From Gentiana macrophylla (Eukaryota > Streptophyta > Magnoliopsida > Gentianales > Gentianaceae): 64,000 nt of DNA. Below the pieces are notes generated by a model. It was not told the origin of the DNA. It searched no databases and saw only the letters and a list, made by a program, of their open reading frames with translations. The translations under genes were made by a program, and so were the position numbers. The first letter of the stretch is position 1, and every line of letters starts with the position of its first letter. This document shows positions 10,481-21,989 of the stretch, piece by piece. The DNA is taken from positions 98,968,316 to 99,032,315 of the forward strand of contig CM047810.1 in assembly GCA_026214975.1 (NCBI GenBank), read 5' to 3'.

Positions 10481-12316
10481 CCCATCATACTGCTTGTCAT
10501 TAGTGAGGGCTTTCTCTTTCCTTTTTGGTGGATAAGGAAGGGCTTTATCATTCCCTGTAGCTTGATTCTTTATCGCCTCATCCTCCTTATCCTTCCATCT
10601 TACAAACTTTTCTTCCTTTTCTTAGTGAGTGGTAGTCTGACCTCGACGACTTTCCTTCCTCTCCTCATCATCGAATTATTTTCGTCCTCCAGAAGAATTG
10701 TCACTAAGCTCATCATCGTTGCTTTCTTGGCATGTGGTTTTTCGATTTCCCCCTCACGAACTCATGGCGTCGGGAGGGGCTACTCGTTCCGACATCTTGC
10801 CGGGTCCGGCCTTCTTACCACTTCTCGAGTTGCCGTTCAACTCCTCTTCTTGCCCATACTCCCATTGTGGTGTAATGGCGGTGCAAACATTCACATCGAC
10901 TTTTGGATTTCTCTCGGTATAACTCGGAAGTTTACCGTGAGGAGTGCTGCTTGCTTTGGTGCGCCATCGACCAACTTGTCTCTCAATTGCTTTAACACTA
11001 GTAAGCGAGTCTTCACCATGTCTACCGACTCATCGAATTTGTGTTGGGGACACATGAGGTGGTATGATTGTTGTTACGAGTTTGATTCCACCACCTTGAG
11101 GCTTTTGAGAGTTAGAGGCGTCCTTTGATAGTTTGAGTTGAAAGAATTGAATTTGAAGGTCAGGTGGTAACTTGGCTTGATTGAAGTTTTGTCTTTGAAA
11201 TCCTGAGTAGTTCTGGTTCTGGTTGAAGTTTCGGAAGGGTTGGTTTTGATTATCCATTAGGTTTACCTCCTCCGTCATCTCAGTCCCTGCCTGAGTTTCA
11301 AGATAATTTGAATCAGAAGGCTGCATCTGAAGATTGGCCAACTGCTTGCTTATCAATTCCATCTGAGCAACCAACAGTTGTGTATCAGGATTGCTTGCAG
11401 TACCTTCTTTCTTAACAATATTGGTCTTCTTAGGAGTCGACCACATATTGTTTTTGGCTATGGTCTCAGCCACTCTGTAGGCAGTCTCATCACCTCCCCC
11501 TAAGAAGGATCCATGAGCTGTGGAGTCAAGATAGTCTCTATTAGGTTGAGAGACACCTCTGTAAAATAGTTCCAACAACTCATGTCTATCATATCCGTGA
11601 TTGGGGCACTTCCTCATTAACAGATTTAATCTCTCCCAAGCCTTGCCAACAGTCTCATCTCTCCAATTGCTCAAGCGTAGCTATTTCCCGTTTCATTTCC
11701 ATAATCTTGCTGGTGAAACCCACTTAAAAGCGAAGGCTCTTTTGACATCATTCCATGTATGAGAGGAATGATGTGCTAACGATTTAAACCATCTGCTTGC
11801 TTCACCTTTCAAAGCAAAAGGAAATAGCTTCAACTTTACGATCTCGGAATCAACACCAGGATAATGGCACGCTTCATGATTTGTGCGAATGTGGACAAGA
11901 AGTCGTGTGGATCTTCCTGAAAGCGATACCATGGAAAGAGCTATTCGAACTAGAGCAACTACTCCGTTCTTTAGATCAAAGTTCGCTCCTCCCATGTCGG
12001 GAGGGCGAACAGTCTATGTCCTCGAGAAAATCTTGATTAAGATATGGAGTGTAGGGGTCCTGGTTCGATTGATTAAATTGGTTTTGGCGGAATTGTTGAA
12101 GTTGTTGATTTATGCCGACTTGCCGATTCATTTATTCTTGCTTGAGCTTGCATCACATTGAAGGAGTAAATTTAAGCGAGCTTGGGGATCGGGATTTGGA
12201 ATTGGTGGATCTTGATCCGCCATTTTATCCAAATCAGGGAGAAGCCTTCTTCTAAGGATAGATCGTTCGGGCTCAGGATCAAAGATGAGAGGTCCCTTCT
12301 TACTTCTCGTTTGCAT
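10481..12316 (-). pseudogene. Athila-like Gag
   Basis: The start at 12316 (MQTRSKKGPLIFDPEPERS) is typical of this lineage and lies about 680 bp after the primer site. The capsid-like domain follows with LKLFPFALKGEASRWFKSLA (11693-11995 frame) and KAWERLNLLMRKCPNHGYDR … GVSQPNRDYLDS … AETIAKNNMWS (11030-11674 frame). The C-terminal part is glutamine and asparagine rich (NQNQNYSGFQRQNFNQ). Frames shift near 12120, 11690 and 11030. Plus-strand open frames across 10454-11128 are shadows. Confidence 0.88.
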
Positions 12317-12998
12317 AAACCAGAAGAAAGGAAAAGAAAGAAATCAACCCTTTGGGGTTGATTAGAATAAGTTTAGAAAAGATTAGATGGTTTAGAGGGA
12401 GAAAAGAAAAAGAAGTGTCAATTGAAGAGAGTGAACTGGCGTTCAGTATAAGTGAACGCTCGTTCAGAGGAAATTCTGGGAGTGGACGCTCGTTCAGATC
12501 ACTGAACTGGCGTTCAGAAGACAGATTGGGGAGAAACGGGTGTTTAGAATTTGGATGAAGCGTTCGGTAGTTCAGACTTTCGTCGATCGGCTTAAACGAT
12601 GCGAGAAAGAAGATTTTAGAAACAGGACGGCGTGCGAAAGGATGGACGCCCGTTTAAAAGCGAAAAGCGAAGCAGATCTGAAAAGAATAGCAGGAAAGAA
12701 AATAAAAACCTAAAATAGTAATAGTTAAGGCAATATATTTATACGATCTAAAATCTAAGGCAAATCTAAGCTAAATCTAAGGCTTCGAAACTAATAAAAA
12801 ATCTAATCGACCAATAACATAAAATAAATAAATAAAAACTAAAATAATTAAAATCAAATTTATAAAATCGAAAATCTAAACTATGATAAAGTGAAATAAA
12901 ATAAAAATAAAAATAAAAGCGTAGCAATTAGATTATTACCTAAAAAAATAGTACCAAAATAAAAATTGCACCTAGAAGAATCCGACAACCGTTACCGA
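12317..12998 (-). other. Athila-like 5' leader
   Basis: Untranslated leader between primer site and gag. The half next to gag (12420-12680) is rich in the motif GAACGCTCGTTC / GAACTGGCGTTC, also present in the LTR patches. The half next to the LTR (12700-12960) is very AT-rich. No coding sign. Confidence 0.6.
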
Positions 12999-13017
12999 CT
13001 CCCCGGCAACGGCGCCA
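12999..13017 (-). promoter_or_regulatory. primer-binding site, tRNA-Asp type
   Basis: On the minus strand TGGCGCCGTTGCCGGGGAG starts seven bases inside the 5' LTR edge (LTR begins at 13024). This sequence is complementary to the 3' end of plant tRNA-Asp and is the primer site usual in Athila-type elements (lineage knowledge). It fixes the element's orientation. Confidence 0.85.
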
Positions 13018-13023
13018 AAAACT

Positions 13024-14616
13024 TGTTCGGTAAAAACTAGTTTTAAATTTATAAACCGAAACACCCCAAGTATAAGGATCGTAGTATAGGTGTTTACGGG
13101 TAAATCTAAGGAGTGGAATGTTTATCGGATTCAGATAACAATTATTCTAACGATTATGTCACGATTATCTATCTAAAGCGAAAGTTGAAACTAACTAAAA
13201 CCTAAACCTAAGAATTAAAAAATTAAAACAGAGATAAAACAAGCTGAAAAATAAGAAAAGCGAGAAAACCAGACGGCGTTCACTTGGTGGTGAGCGGCGT
13301 CAAAACGGAATCTAACGGACGGGCGTCTGCTATTGCGGAAGAACGTCTGAATACGAACTGGAGCAGAAAATTGCAGAAAAAACAGCAGGAAACTAGGGTT
13401 TATCAAACTAGGACTTAACTAAACTTAATCTAAAGATTAAACTAATGATTCGATTAATAAACAATAAAGGAAAACACAGTGAGGCAGCGAATCCACCCAT
13501 CAACCAACAACCCCAACTAGATGGTGATCTAAGATGTAGTTTTTAGTGGTGATTTATTCACGAATCCAATTAAATATCTTCAATCAAATTCTAGGGTTTC
13601 GTTTATCTTTTCAAATAAACTAAACATACAATCAACACGAAATCACGAGGTTGTTTCCAAACTCTCACTCAACTAATCATGCATAATATCTTAAAACACG
13701 AATAATTGCATCACTTGAACGAAATAGAACTTAAACCAATATATCTTCATACATAGATCCAAGCATATAGATATAGATAAATCGTTTCATCAAATCGTTA
13801 ATTCCAACAAAACATGATCAATACAAAACAGCATCCAAAGTGATGAAAAACTATAAATTAAACTCACTAACACAAAGCATCGAACTCTCCAGTTGGTTGT
13901 GTTGATGATGGGCTTCCTCCGTCGACTCACTGCAAGGTTTCTAGCCAACAATCATGTTGAAGATGATTGTTGGTTGGGAGATTTGCATCTCTGTGAAATT
14001 AGGGTTCTCTCGGCGCAGACTTTTGGTGAATTTGCGATCTCAATTATGTGGTATATGAATTAGGGTTGGGGCTGCCGCTTTATTTATAGAATTTGAGTCG
14101 GTTAGGGTTAAGTCGGCAACGGACGCCGCCTGGTCTTATGGGCGCCGTCCCGAATGCTGGACGCTGAGTAAACGCTTCGTTCATCCTCCGTCTGAACTCT
14201 CTCGAATGTAAAACACAATTCGGACGCTCGTTCACTTTATCAAACGCCCGCCTGGAATGGGACGCACTAACGCTTCGTCCAAGATTGAGGTCGGATTTCA
14301 TCATCTTTATCCAATTTCTTCAAGCCAATTCCAACTCTATCTCTTATGATTCGACTTGAGCTTCATTTATCCACTTATAGCACTCGAAGATTAACTCCTA
14401 CATGATAAATAAACAATGCAAAAATGTAATAAAATCCAAATAATAATAATTCCATTAAATCAACACTTAAAAATCATCAATTTTGCATACAACCCTCTTA
14501 AAATCATCTTTATTAAATAATTACACTTAAAACCTTAATTCTCATGTAAATTGTGCAAATGTGGGGAAAATAATAATGAAATAACCCTTAATAATCATAT
14601 AAATATGGCCTTAACA
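13024..14616 (-). repeat. Athila-like 5' LTR (right copy)
   Basis: 1593-bp direct repeat of 3133-4736 with the same TG/CA ends. Most of the length matches closely. Differences cluster at about 13255-13345 and 14115-14290, chiefly as 1-5 nt indels around GACG-type motifs. Confidence 0.93.
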
Positions 14617-14621
14617 CCCCC
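14617..14621. repeat. 5-bp target-site duplication, right copy (CCCCC)
   Basis: CCCCC directly follows the right LTR and matches 3128-3132. After it the chromovirus integrase resumes. Confidence 0.85.
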
Positions 14622-14905
14622 AGAGTCCAAAATACATCTAGTCTTCCATGTCTCCATGCTTAAAAGGTACATAGGAGAAGAAGTTCAACCCTCTGCCAAC
14701 CTACCAATCACTAATCAAGGAGGAGGTTGTGGTTTATCCCGAGAAGATACTAGCAATCAGTTCAGTGAAGAGGTACAACAAGGTTTGTTGTACAATGGCA
14801 GATTAAGTGGCTTAATCTGGATGAGGCTCAATCAACATGGGAAGATGTTGATTTCATTTTGTCCCATTCCTCGATTTCCTCTTCCTTGTGGACAAGAAAG
14901 ATCTT
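14622..14905 (+). pseudogene. chromovirus integrase C-terminus with chromodomain remnant
   Basis: The frame reads ESKIHLVFHVSMLKRYIGEE, the standard gypsy motif before the chromodomain, and is in register with the frame that ends at 3132. After 14700 the frame shifts, and WLNLDEAQSTWEDVDFI (about 14805-14860) gives the chromodomain core. This domain normally directs integration to marked chromatin. The reading frame ends close to the polypurine tract. Confidence 0.85.
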
Positions 14906-14919
14906 TAGGGGGAGGGTGA
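14906..14919 (+). promoter_or_regulatory. chromovirus polypurine tract
   Basis: TAGGGGGAGGGTGA lies directly before the LTR that starts at 14920, the expected plus-strand primer. Confidence 0.8.
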
Positions 14920-15139
14920 TGTTAGGAACTAAGTCATCCTGAATGGTTGTGCGTATTTCTAGGTGCTTAGTGTGTGTGTCTGACTTGTACTTGTGTCGAG
15001 CCGGGAAGTATAAGAGGGTGTGTGTGTTGTATCACAGCTCAGGTGTTTTTGTTGATAATAAAACTCTAATTCCTTTTCTGTTCTTCTTTCTTCTCTTCCT
15101 ATTTCCTCTCAGAACCCTAGTTAGGACTAGATCCTAACA
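14920..15139 (+). repeat. chromovirus 3' LTR
   Basis: 220 bp with matching inverted ends, TGTTAGGA at 14920 and TCCTAACA at 15132-15139. It sits directly after the polypurine tract. The partner LTR is outside the window, so the boundary rests on the ends and the tract alone. The final third is pyrimidine-rich (15070-15115). Confidence 0.8.
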
Positions 15140-16991
15140 AGTACCCAAAAGAAAGTCTCCTTTTTGTCTAGTCAAATTCTTTGTGTCGACGTCAAACAAC
15201 ACTGTCGAGGTGTGCTTTACCGCTCGGCCATTGACATGCTTGAAGAAATTTCCAAGCTTTTCCTTTGATCTAGGCATAAAATGACAAGGCTAGCGGAAAA
15301 TAGCTTGTCTATGCTAGCCTCGAATTGTTTTTTAGTGTGTTTTAAAAGGCATATATTGATGATTATTGTTTTGTTTGGAAGTGTTTTTGAACTATTGATT
15401 ACCTGAACCGGAAACTTTGTAAATTTTTTTTTTAAAATATGCGGCATCAAATAATGTATTTTGCAAAGATGTTTGGGTGATAAGTAAACTTGCAGACACG
15501 TTGAAGGTGTTCAATATTTGAAGAAAACGTCATATTTTGATGAAAAACGTTGATTAAGAAACGAGAATTGGCATCAAATCTTCCTTGTTTTGAATTGAGG
15601 AAGCTTCCTTAATTACAAGACAAAACTTAAAGTCAAGTCGATAAGTTGCAATCTCATACAACGAAGGCTAACAATAACTAACGACTCTAATGATTTTCTT
15701 GACAAAGGTTGTTCGATCTATTTATGTCTAAGAGAAGAAAGAAACCATCTTCAATCCTTGTGGAACCGTATCACCGCTTTTGTACTCAAGCTTGCTCCCT
15801 TGGCTTAGTTTGAAGCTTGGACATATTTAGTAAGCGTACATCGATCATGATCAAGATGAACGGACCGACTAAAGCTTTGTGTTCATCGTCTTGCGCTCTA
15901 GCGTTTCTTATTAATCAGGATGAACGGATGACTAAAGCTTTGTGTTAATCGTCTTGCGTTCTAAGCGTTTCCATAAGAAGTTAGGCTAGAATATTAATCG
16001 AGTTTTTACACTATAATTTGAAACAAAATTCATGTTGTATTGAAATGACTAATCCAAGCAACATATGATGAACTCTATTTTGTTGACGGTATATCATCTT
16101 TATCTCTTTTTTTGAACTTCATTTTTATCTTCAACTTTATCTTCTATTATAAACGAGTAATAAGACACTTCATCCGATCTTCTTAATGAATAGTATATTT
16201 TGCAGTTTTAAATATATGTTTTTATAGTTTATAAAATTTCTATCCAAGATGAAATATATCAGATTTTCCACAAAATCTTGCTAAATGCAGTAGATGTATA
16301 ATAAATTTTACATAATCTTATTTTAGTATCTGCTGCAGTGTTAAGTAAATTTTACAGAATCTGATATATGCTGCAGTGTTAGTTTTTTTTTTTATTGTGG
16401 GTGCAGTGTTAGTTTTTCTATTGAAATATCTACGATAAAGTTTTTAAATTATTTACGGTATCTACCGTTCTTGGAAAGATGTTCTCCGGTTCGTGCGAAC
16501 ATGAATTAAGATGCGTATAATTGTGAGTTTTTACGGTAGAGGTTGATCATTTTAAACTTTTGTGTTTTACGATAAGAAAAAACAATTTCACCTTTCACCA
16601 TTTCTTATCACCATAAAACATAAAAAAAATAAAAAATAAAAATATATATAAAAAATAAAAAAAAATAAAAAAGGGAAAAGGAAAGGATGTGAACAGACGC
16701 TCAGCACACGGGTATGGTAATAATTAATTTCATCAGTTTCTCCTCAACGAAGCCTGGAGTGGACTAGATTAGGGCTGCAATGGATGGAAATCACAGAGCA
16801 AATTCAATTTCTGTATGCAGCATCAATCATTAGGTATTAACTTTCTATTACTTGGCCCTTGATTTTCATTTGCAAGAGCTAGTAGGTTCAGTCGCCCCTC
16901 TTTGCCCCTGTTTTTTCTGTGCTTGATAAACGCTAGTATAAGCTATTCAAATTAGCTGAATCGGATAGGATTATTTACCGGTAGCTAACTG
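15140..16991. other. intergenic region upstream of the F-box gene
   Basis: No gene found. It contains a 64-bp-period direct duplication at about 15851-15971 (GATGAACGGA … ACTAAAGCTTTGTGTT … CGTCTTGCG), a short GCTGCAGTGTTA repeat near 16330-16420, and an A-rich low-complexity stretch at 16620-16676. The last 300 bases probably include the promoter and 5' leader of the F-box gene. Confidence 0.6.
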
Positions 16992-18866
16992 ATGGAGGGG
17001 AAAAAATTCAGAATAGACAACACCACTGATTTGATTATTGATAGGATCAGCAATCTACCGGACTCTATTTTGGGCCACATTCTATCTTTTCTTCCCACAA
17101 AGGAAGCGGTAGCTACCTCCATTCTCTCTAAAAGATGGAAATTTGCTTGGGTGACAGTTCATAATCTTGATTTCTGTTATGTTGATACTTTTGGAAGGAC
17201 GCACCGAAGATGAAAATATGAAATTCGTCCAATTTGTTGACAGAGTTTTGCTTCTCCATGATGGTGGATCGCTTAACAAGTTTAGTTTGTACTGGCATGT
17301 CTGCACTATTTCATCCCATGTCACTTCGTGGATCAATATTGTGATCACAAGAAATGTACATGAGCTTTATCTGTCTCTTGATGATGGTGAAGTATTTGAT
17401 ATACCTATAAGTGGTTTCAATTGTGACTCGCTACGATCCTTGGAGTTGAATGAGATCACTTTTGATTGTGACGCAACTGCCGTTTGCCTTCCAAGACTTG
17501 AAAGTTTGAAACTTGATCATGTTTTTTTTGTGTCTACAGAAGCTTGTGATAAACTCATAAGCGGATGCCCAATGTTGCAGTATCTGTACCTAGATATTTA
17601 CCCTTTTGATGATTGCGAAGAATTGGATATGCCTTTCAGTGTTTTTAGTTGCGACTCACTACGATCTTTGGAGTTGGAAGGAAACATTTATGTTCCTGCA
17701 GCGATTGTTGTTTGCCTCCCAAGACTTGAAAATCTAAAGCTTCATCGTGTTTATTTTGAGTCTTAAGAAGCTTGTGAAAAACTCATAAGCAGATGCCCAA
17801 TGCTACACTCTCTGTACCTAAACATTTCCTTTACAGATAATGGTGATGACGACGATGATATCTTTACGTGTATAATATCTTCGGCTTCTTTGAGACGTCT
17901 TAAGATATATTTCAAGAAGAAAAGCAGCCTGAATTTAAAGGCTTCTTCACTTGAGTACCTTGAGGTAAGTGGTGGTATATCTGAGATTTCTGTGGAAAAA
18001 AGTCTACGCTCTCTAGTTCGAGCTGACTTCAGACGTTTGGATGAACATGGTTCCCCTAACAATTCAATCGTCGAAGCCGTTCGTGCTTTTGATTGTGCAA
18101 AAGTTCTAACTTTATCAACCGATGCCATGTGGGTAAGCTACTCTATTTTCTAGGAGCATTGATGAGTTGTATATCAATATTATTCTTGTACCCTTCTGTT
18201 TGTGAATGCTGTTGCCTACATTGGATAAATGAAGCAACATGGCACTTGATAAGTAGCTCATAAAGATAACATTGTATTGTCTCCTTAAAAAAACAGTATA
18301 TTGTGAATATACATGATCACTAACATTTGATATTCTTAGGCTCTTAGCCGTGCCACAGTCAGTTTGTCGACTGAGTTTAAGAGATTGGTGGAATTTGTTG
18401 CCGGAACTTATTGTAGCTCGTTACAAGATGTCATTCAAAGCTCAAACAATTTAGAAGATCTTATAATTAATCAGGTTAGCTAAAGGCGTCTAGAAAGTTT
18501 GAGTGCGTGTATCAGAGAGAGTGAGTACACTTGTTGTTAAATAAACATTGACAAGTTGTATGATTCTGGATGTGTTTTTTGTGATGCTAGTATTCAAGTG
18601 ATCTTCATTATCACCCAAGGTGGATTACTCCGGTAGAAGTTTTGAGATGCTTGTCAAACAGCTTGAAGAAGGTTCGATTCTGTAGTTATAATGGTTCGGA
18701 AGATGAGCGTGATATGATACGTTATATGTTAGAGCATGGAAGTGTTCTTGAAGTTATGCATATATCTTGTTATAATAAGGGGGATGCTGAAAATTTAAAA
18801 TTGCTTCAAGAGATATGTGTGTTCCCAAGAAAGTCTACGGTTTGTAAAGTACATTTCTCCGTGTAG
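16992..18866 (+). pseudogene. F-box/LRR/FBD protein gene, three exons, one frameshift and one stop
   Basis: Plant F-box/RNI-like/FBD family; such proteins act as substrate receptors in SCF ubiquitin ligases. Exon 1 (16992-18132) encodes the F-box ([20 protein letters not shown] … [10 protein letters not shown]) and leucine-rich repeats with the repeated phrase CDSLRSLEL / VCLPRLESLKL. Exon 2 is 18340-18474 (ends Q before GTTAGC). Exon 3 is 18591-18866 with the FBD domain (VEVLRCLSNSLKKV … ERDMIRYMLEHGSVLEVM) and a TAG end. Splice sites are good and phases agree. Two defects: a frameshift near 17203 after the F-box, and TAA at 17764-17766 where the preceding repeat has ACA. It may be a recent pseudogene, or the defects may be assembly errors. 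Confidence 0.85.
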
Positions 18867-20957
18867 CCTTCAAAGAGAGAATTCAAGCAACTGTACTAAT
18901 TCCCCACATGGCGACATGGTGAACATTTCCTAACATCATTTCATTGGGTAAGCTAGTATAGTAAGTGTATTTCCAAGGATGATAATAACTTGTCTGTACT
19001 TGACTTATTTTGGTTGTGAACTTCATCAACTTGAAAAAAAAAAAACTACAACTCTCAAGTTGAAGTATTTTGGAATCATTGGAAATCGATGTTATTTATT
19101 TGAATCTGTTTCTTACATCATAAGCTTTTATGGATCCTTTTTTTTCACTCTATTTAATATAGAAACGAAACTACATCTGTTATGCCAGTATGTAGCATAT
19201 TACTCTAGATATTGAAAGAGATAATATTATGTCAAATAGTACGTCTTTCCTTCTGCATTGGGTAATACATGTGGGCTTCCAAACATCATTTGTTCGAAAG
19301 ATTTTTCTGCATTGGGTAATACATGTGTATAGATGTGATGCATGTTCCATGCTATATATGTTCGTTTGAGATATGTCGTGTAAATGTTCGATCAAATATA
19401 TGTGATGTGACATTCATAGCCCTCCTTACTGATAAGTAAATTTGTTGCATACACGTTACGTGCACTTAGTACGTATATCTTAGTTTATGTTACATATGAT
19501 CTAGCAGATATCAGGTATCGTGCTGCACGTAGACAAGATAGTTTTGGTTGTTAGTTTATGAAGATTTAAATGGCATTTTCTAACATAGTCAACACATGTC
19601 GGTGATTTTGGCTAGAAAAACACATTTAACTTGGTCTGTGAAACCACATGGGCATTGGGCAAAATGTACAGTATAGAGTCCTTTTAATTGGTCATGATAT
19701 ACAGCTATCGATATTTTATGCTTGAAGAAGTTGCACATTGTGCTTTAGGTGGCATATTTGAATTTTCGTTGTGAAAGTAAGTCTGTGCCTTCATCAATGC
19801 ACCATTTCTCGAGATACTTGAAAATCATCGGGTAGCATTGGTATTCCGGGTTGGCTTTGAGATGCATCCCCTATCTCAGATAGTAGATTATGTATTCCTG
19901 TAGCGTTGAGTGATACATGTGAGCTCCAAACTCTTCTCGTACATTCATTTTTTTCTTTCTAAAAACTCTCTCGTAGTGTTAGTCTTGGAATCACCGGAAC
20001 CAGTTGTAGAATCGGATTGTAGTTGCTGGAGTCGTACCTAGCAGCTTTTGATACGCCTCTTGTGGATCGCAGTTTTGACAATTACGGTTCTTCTTCGGCC
20101 ATGAATTATCTTTGTAGCTTTTCCATACTATGGTGTGTATGGAGTTGTAAGTAAAACAAGTATTTTGACAAGAAAAATTCTGTTTTGTAGTATTGACATT
20201 TTTTGGTTAAGCATTCTGAACACGGGTTTTTTTATTTCGATGTGATGAGAGGCAACTTTATGTTATATGACATTCATAGCCCTCCCTCGTAAGTGAGTTT
20301 GTTTCGTACGTTTTATATGTCAAAGTTTGTCTATGATGGTAAAAGCTCATATTCGATAAGTTTGTATCATGATTTTTCGAAAGTCGATCATCATTTACAT
20401 TGCCACTTTGATTTTGTTTCAGCCCTTTTTTGGTATAATAAGCATATAGTTATGGATTATTTGGTGTTTGTCCTGTCATTTTTGCCCTTTTTTTTAATGC
20501 AGACAGTGATAAAATTCAGTCAAGTTTAGCTTCTCCTTGAATGCTTACTTAGGTGTCTGGATTTGTTGGGTTTGTATTTGTTGTGTGAAAAAATTTACTA
20601 AGAAAACATGTTTTTCAAGAGTTAAAAGATGTTATGTTGTTGATTACTGTCTTTTACATTTAGACTTAAATTATGAAGATTGAAGATTTGGAAGCAATTT
20701 CTACCATTGTAACGATCCCTTAATGTGGCGACGAAATTCGAACAAATAACAGTACTCTTCCAATGTTGTGACTTTCCTCTCCAGTTATATCGTATGTTAT
20801 GTATAGTTATCCAACCTAATATAAAGGTCAAAACAAAATTTTTACTCGACTCGATAAAGGCTCAAAAAAAATTTGCTTTGTCTAATTCGAATCGAAAAGT
20901 ATGTAACTTTGAACTAAAAGACCTAATTCGGCGAATTGGTCTTAGGCCTAAAAAATG
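18867..20957. other. intergenic region
   Basis: AT-rich, no gene found. Small dispersed repeats occur: TCTGCATTGGGTAATACATGTG twice within 19250-19325 in slightly varied form, and GACATTCATAGCCCTCC at about 19410 and again at about 20269 followed by related sequence. Confidence 0.55.
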
Positions 20958-20972
20958 TCGGGGCCGGCCCTG
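20958..20972 (-). mobile_element. hAT-like terminal motif (single end)
   Basis: On the minus strand CAGGGCCGGCCCCGA starts at 20972. CAGGG-CCGGCC is a common terminal sequence of plant hAT transposons (family knowledge). The base after it begins F-box/FBD-like sequence, consistent with insertion into an FBD copy. I found no partner end upstream. Confidence 0.4.
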
Positions 20973-21140
20973 GCATGAAATGTTACTTTATAAGTTAGAG
21001 CATTGTGTGTCCTTGAAGTTATGTAGATATCTTGTTATTATGGTGTTAGCGTCGACGGTGAAAGGTTTGAGTTGCTTCAAAAGATACGTGAGTATGTTCT
21101 CCAAAAAAAGTCTCTGGCTTGTGAAGTCAGATTATACTTG
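20973..21140 (+). pseudogene. FBD-domain fragment
   Basis: Resembles the last exon of the F-box gene at 16992-18866: TTAGAGCATTG, GTCCTTGAAGTTATG, TTGCTTCAAAAGATACGTG, AAGTCTCTGGCTTGTGAAGT in the same order as the FBD end. It lacks the F-box and repeats. Non-functional. Confidence 0.65.
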
Positions 21141-21989
21141 TCTGACTGATCGATGATTATTGATTTATTTCGAAGCGTATTTAAACTCCACCTCGCCTAG
21201 AAAATGAATTTAGTGCTTGAGCTGGATATTGGGATTCTTTTTTTTTTTGGGGGGATGGAGGATGTTTAAAGTACCATGTGTCCTTATAGAATGGATTTTC
21301 CGTGTGGCAATAATGTATTTTGTAAAGTACCACTAAGCAGGTTTATTAATCAATTTGGTTGCATTATTGCATCCATGCACACCATGTGTTCGATAAAATG
21401 CACAACACATTTTCTTTGCATGAATTTGTTTGCCATGACGGGGACATTTATGGCCATCAAAATCTTTCAGAATTTACGGACATGATTTGCATGTTTTGTT
21501 CAAATATGATTTGACCTTGGAGTTAAGTAAATGTTGACATGAAAACTTTGTTTTAGGGTATTGGTTAAGCATATTTGAATGAAATTAAGGTGAATCTTAC
21601 AATGGATCGTGAGAAGTTAAGATATTGTAGGTTAGATGCGAAGAATAGCAATCTATGATGAAGTGTCTTTTTAAATTTGATCAGTTCATTTTTTTAGAGC
21701 ACCTTCCAAGAAGATCTGGGTTAGGGGTCAGTCTGTAAAACACGATGGCAGAGTCGGTAGTCTTCTCTACTTAACTAAGAAGAAGTTGAGTATACGAGTT
21801 TCATGTTTGCACTAGTAGCCCTTGTCCGTCTTTGATTGGGAAGTCCACGTAGAGTGACTCTCATTGCTATCAATGAGTGCCTTGAAATTATCAAATTGAA
21901 ATTAATAGCATATCGTGCAACTTACTTTAGGTCGTTGGTATTAACATCATAGTCAAGTTATTGTGACACTAGCCCTTGGGTAAAATTTG
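21141..21989. other. intergenic region
   Basis: No gene or repeat family recognised; AT-rich with short unremarkable open frames. Confidence 0.5.

Larger units (their letters stand above)
3133..14616 (-). mobile_element. Athila-like Ty3/gypsy element, complete, nested
   Basis: A complete minus-strand element with two ~1.6-kb LTRs (3133-4736 and 13024-14616), a tRNA-Asp-type primer site next to the right (5') LTR, gag-protease-RT-RNase H-integrase reading right to left, a long noncoding 3' stretch and a polypurine tract next to the left (3') LTR. Primer type, LTR size, protease and gag style, and the long post-integrase region fit the Athila lineage. No envelope-like frame is left after integrase. 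All coding domains carry frameshifts. The LTRs are close to identical outside a few GC-rich patches, so insertion was fairly recent. Confidence 0.93.
1..15139 (+). mobile_element. Ty3/gypsy chromovirus, 5'-truncated by window edge and split by a nested element
   Basis: Plus-strand LTR retrotransposon with protease, RT, RNase H, integrase and chromodomain in the usual gypsy order, ending in a polypurine tract and a short 220-bp LTR. The coding part runs to 3132, is interrupted by an 11.5-kb Athila-like element (3133-14616), and resumes at 14622 in the middle of the integrase C-terminus. The two halves join at the same protein position (…YKLQLPP, then ESKIHLVFHVSMLKR), which proves the nesting. 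The chromodomain remnant WLNLDEAQSTWEDVDFI and the short LTR suggest a Reina-like chromovirus; the clade is an inference. The 5' LTR and most of gag lie outside the window. Confidence 0.92.

Noticed and set aside
10454..11128. 224-codon plus-strand open frame
   Set aside because: Shadow of the minus-strand Athila-like gag; composition typical of an antisense frame.
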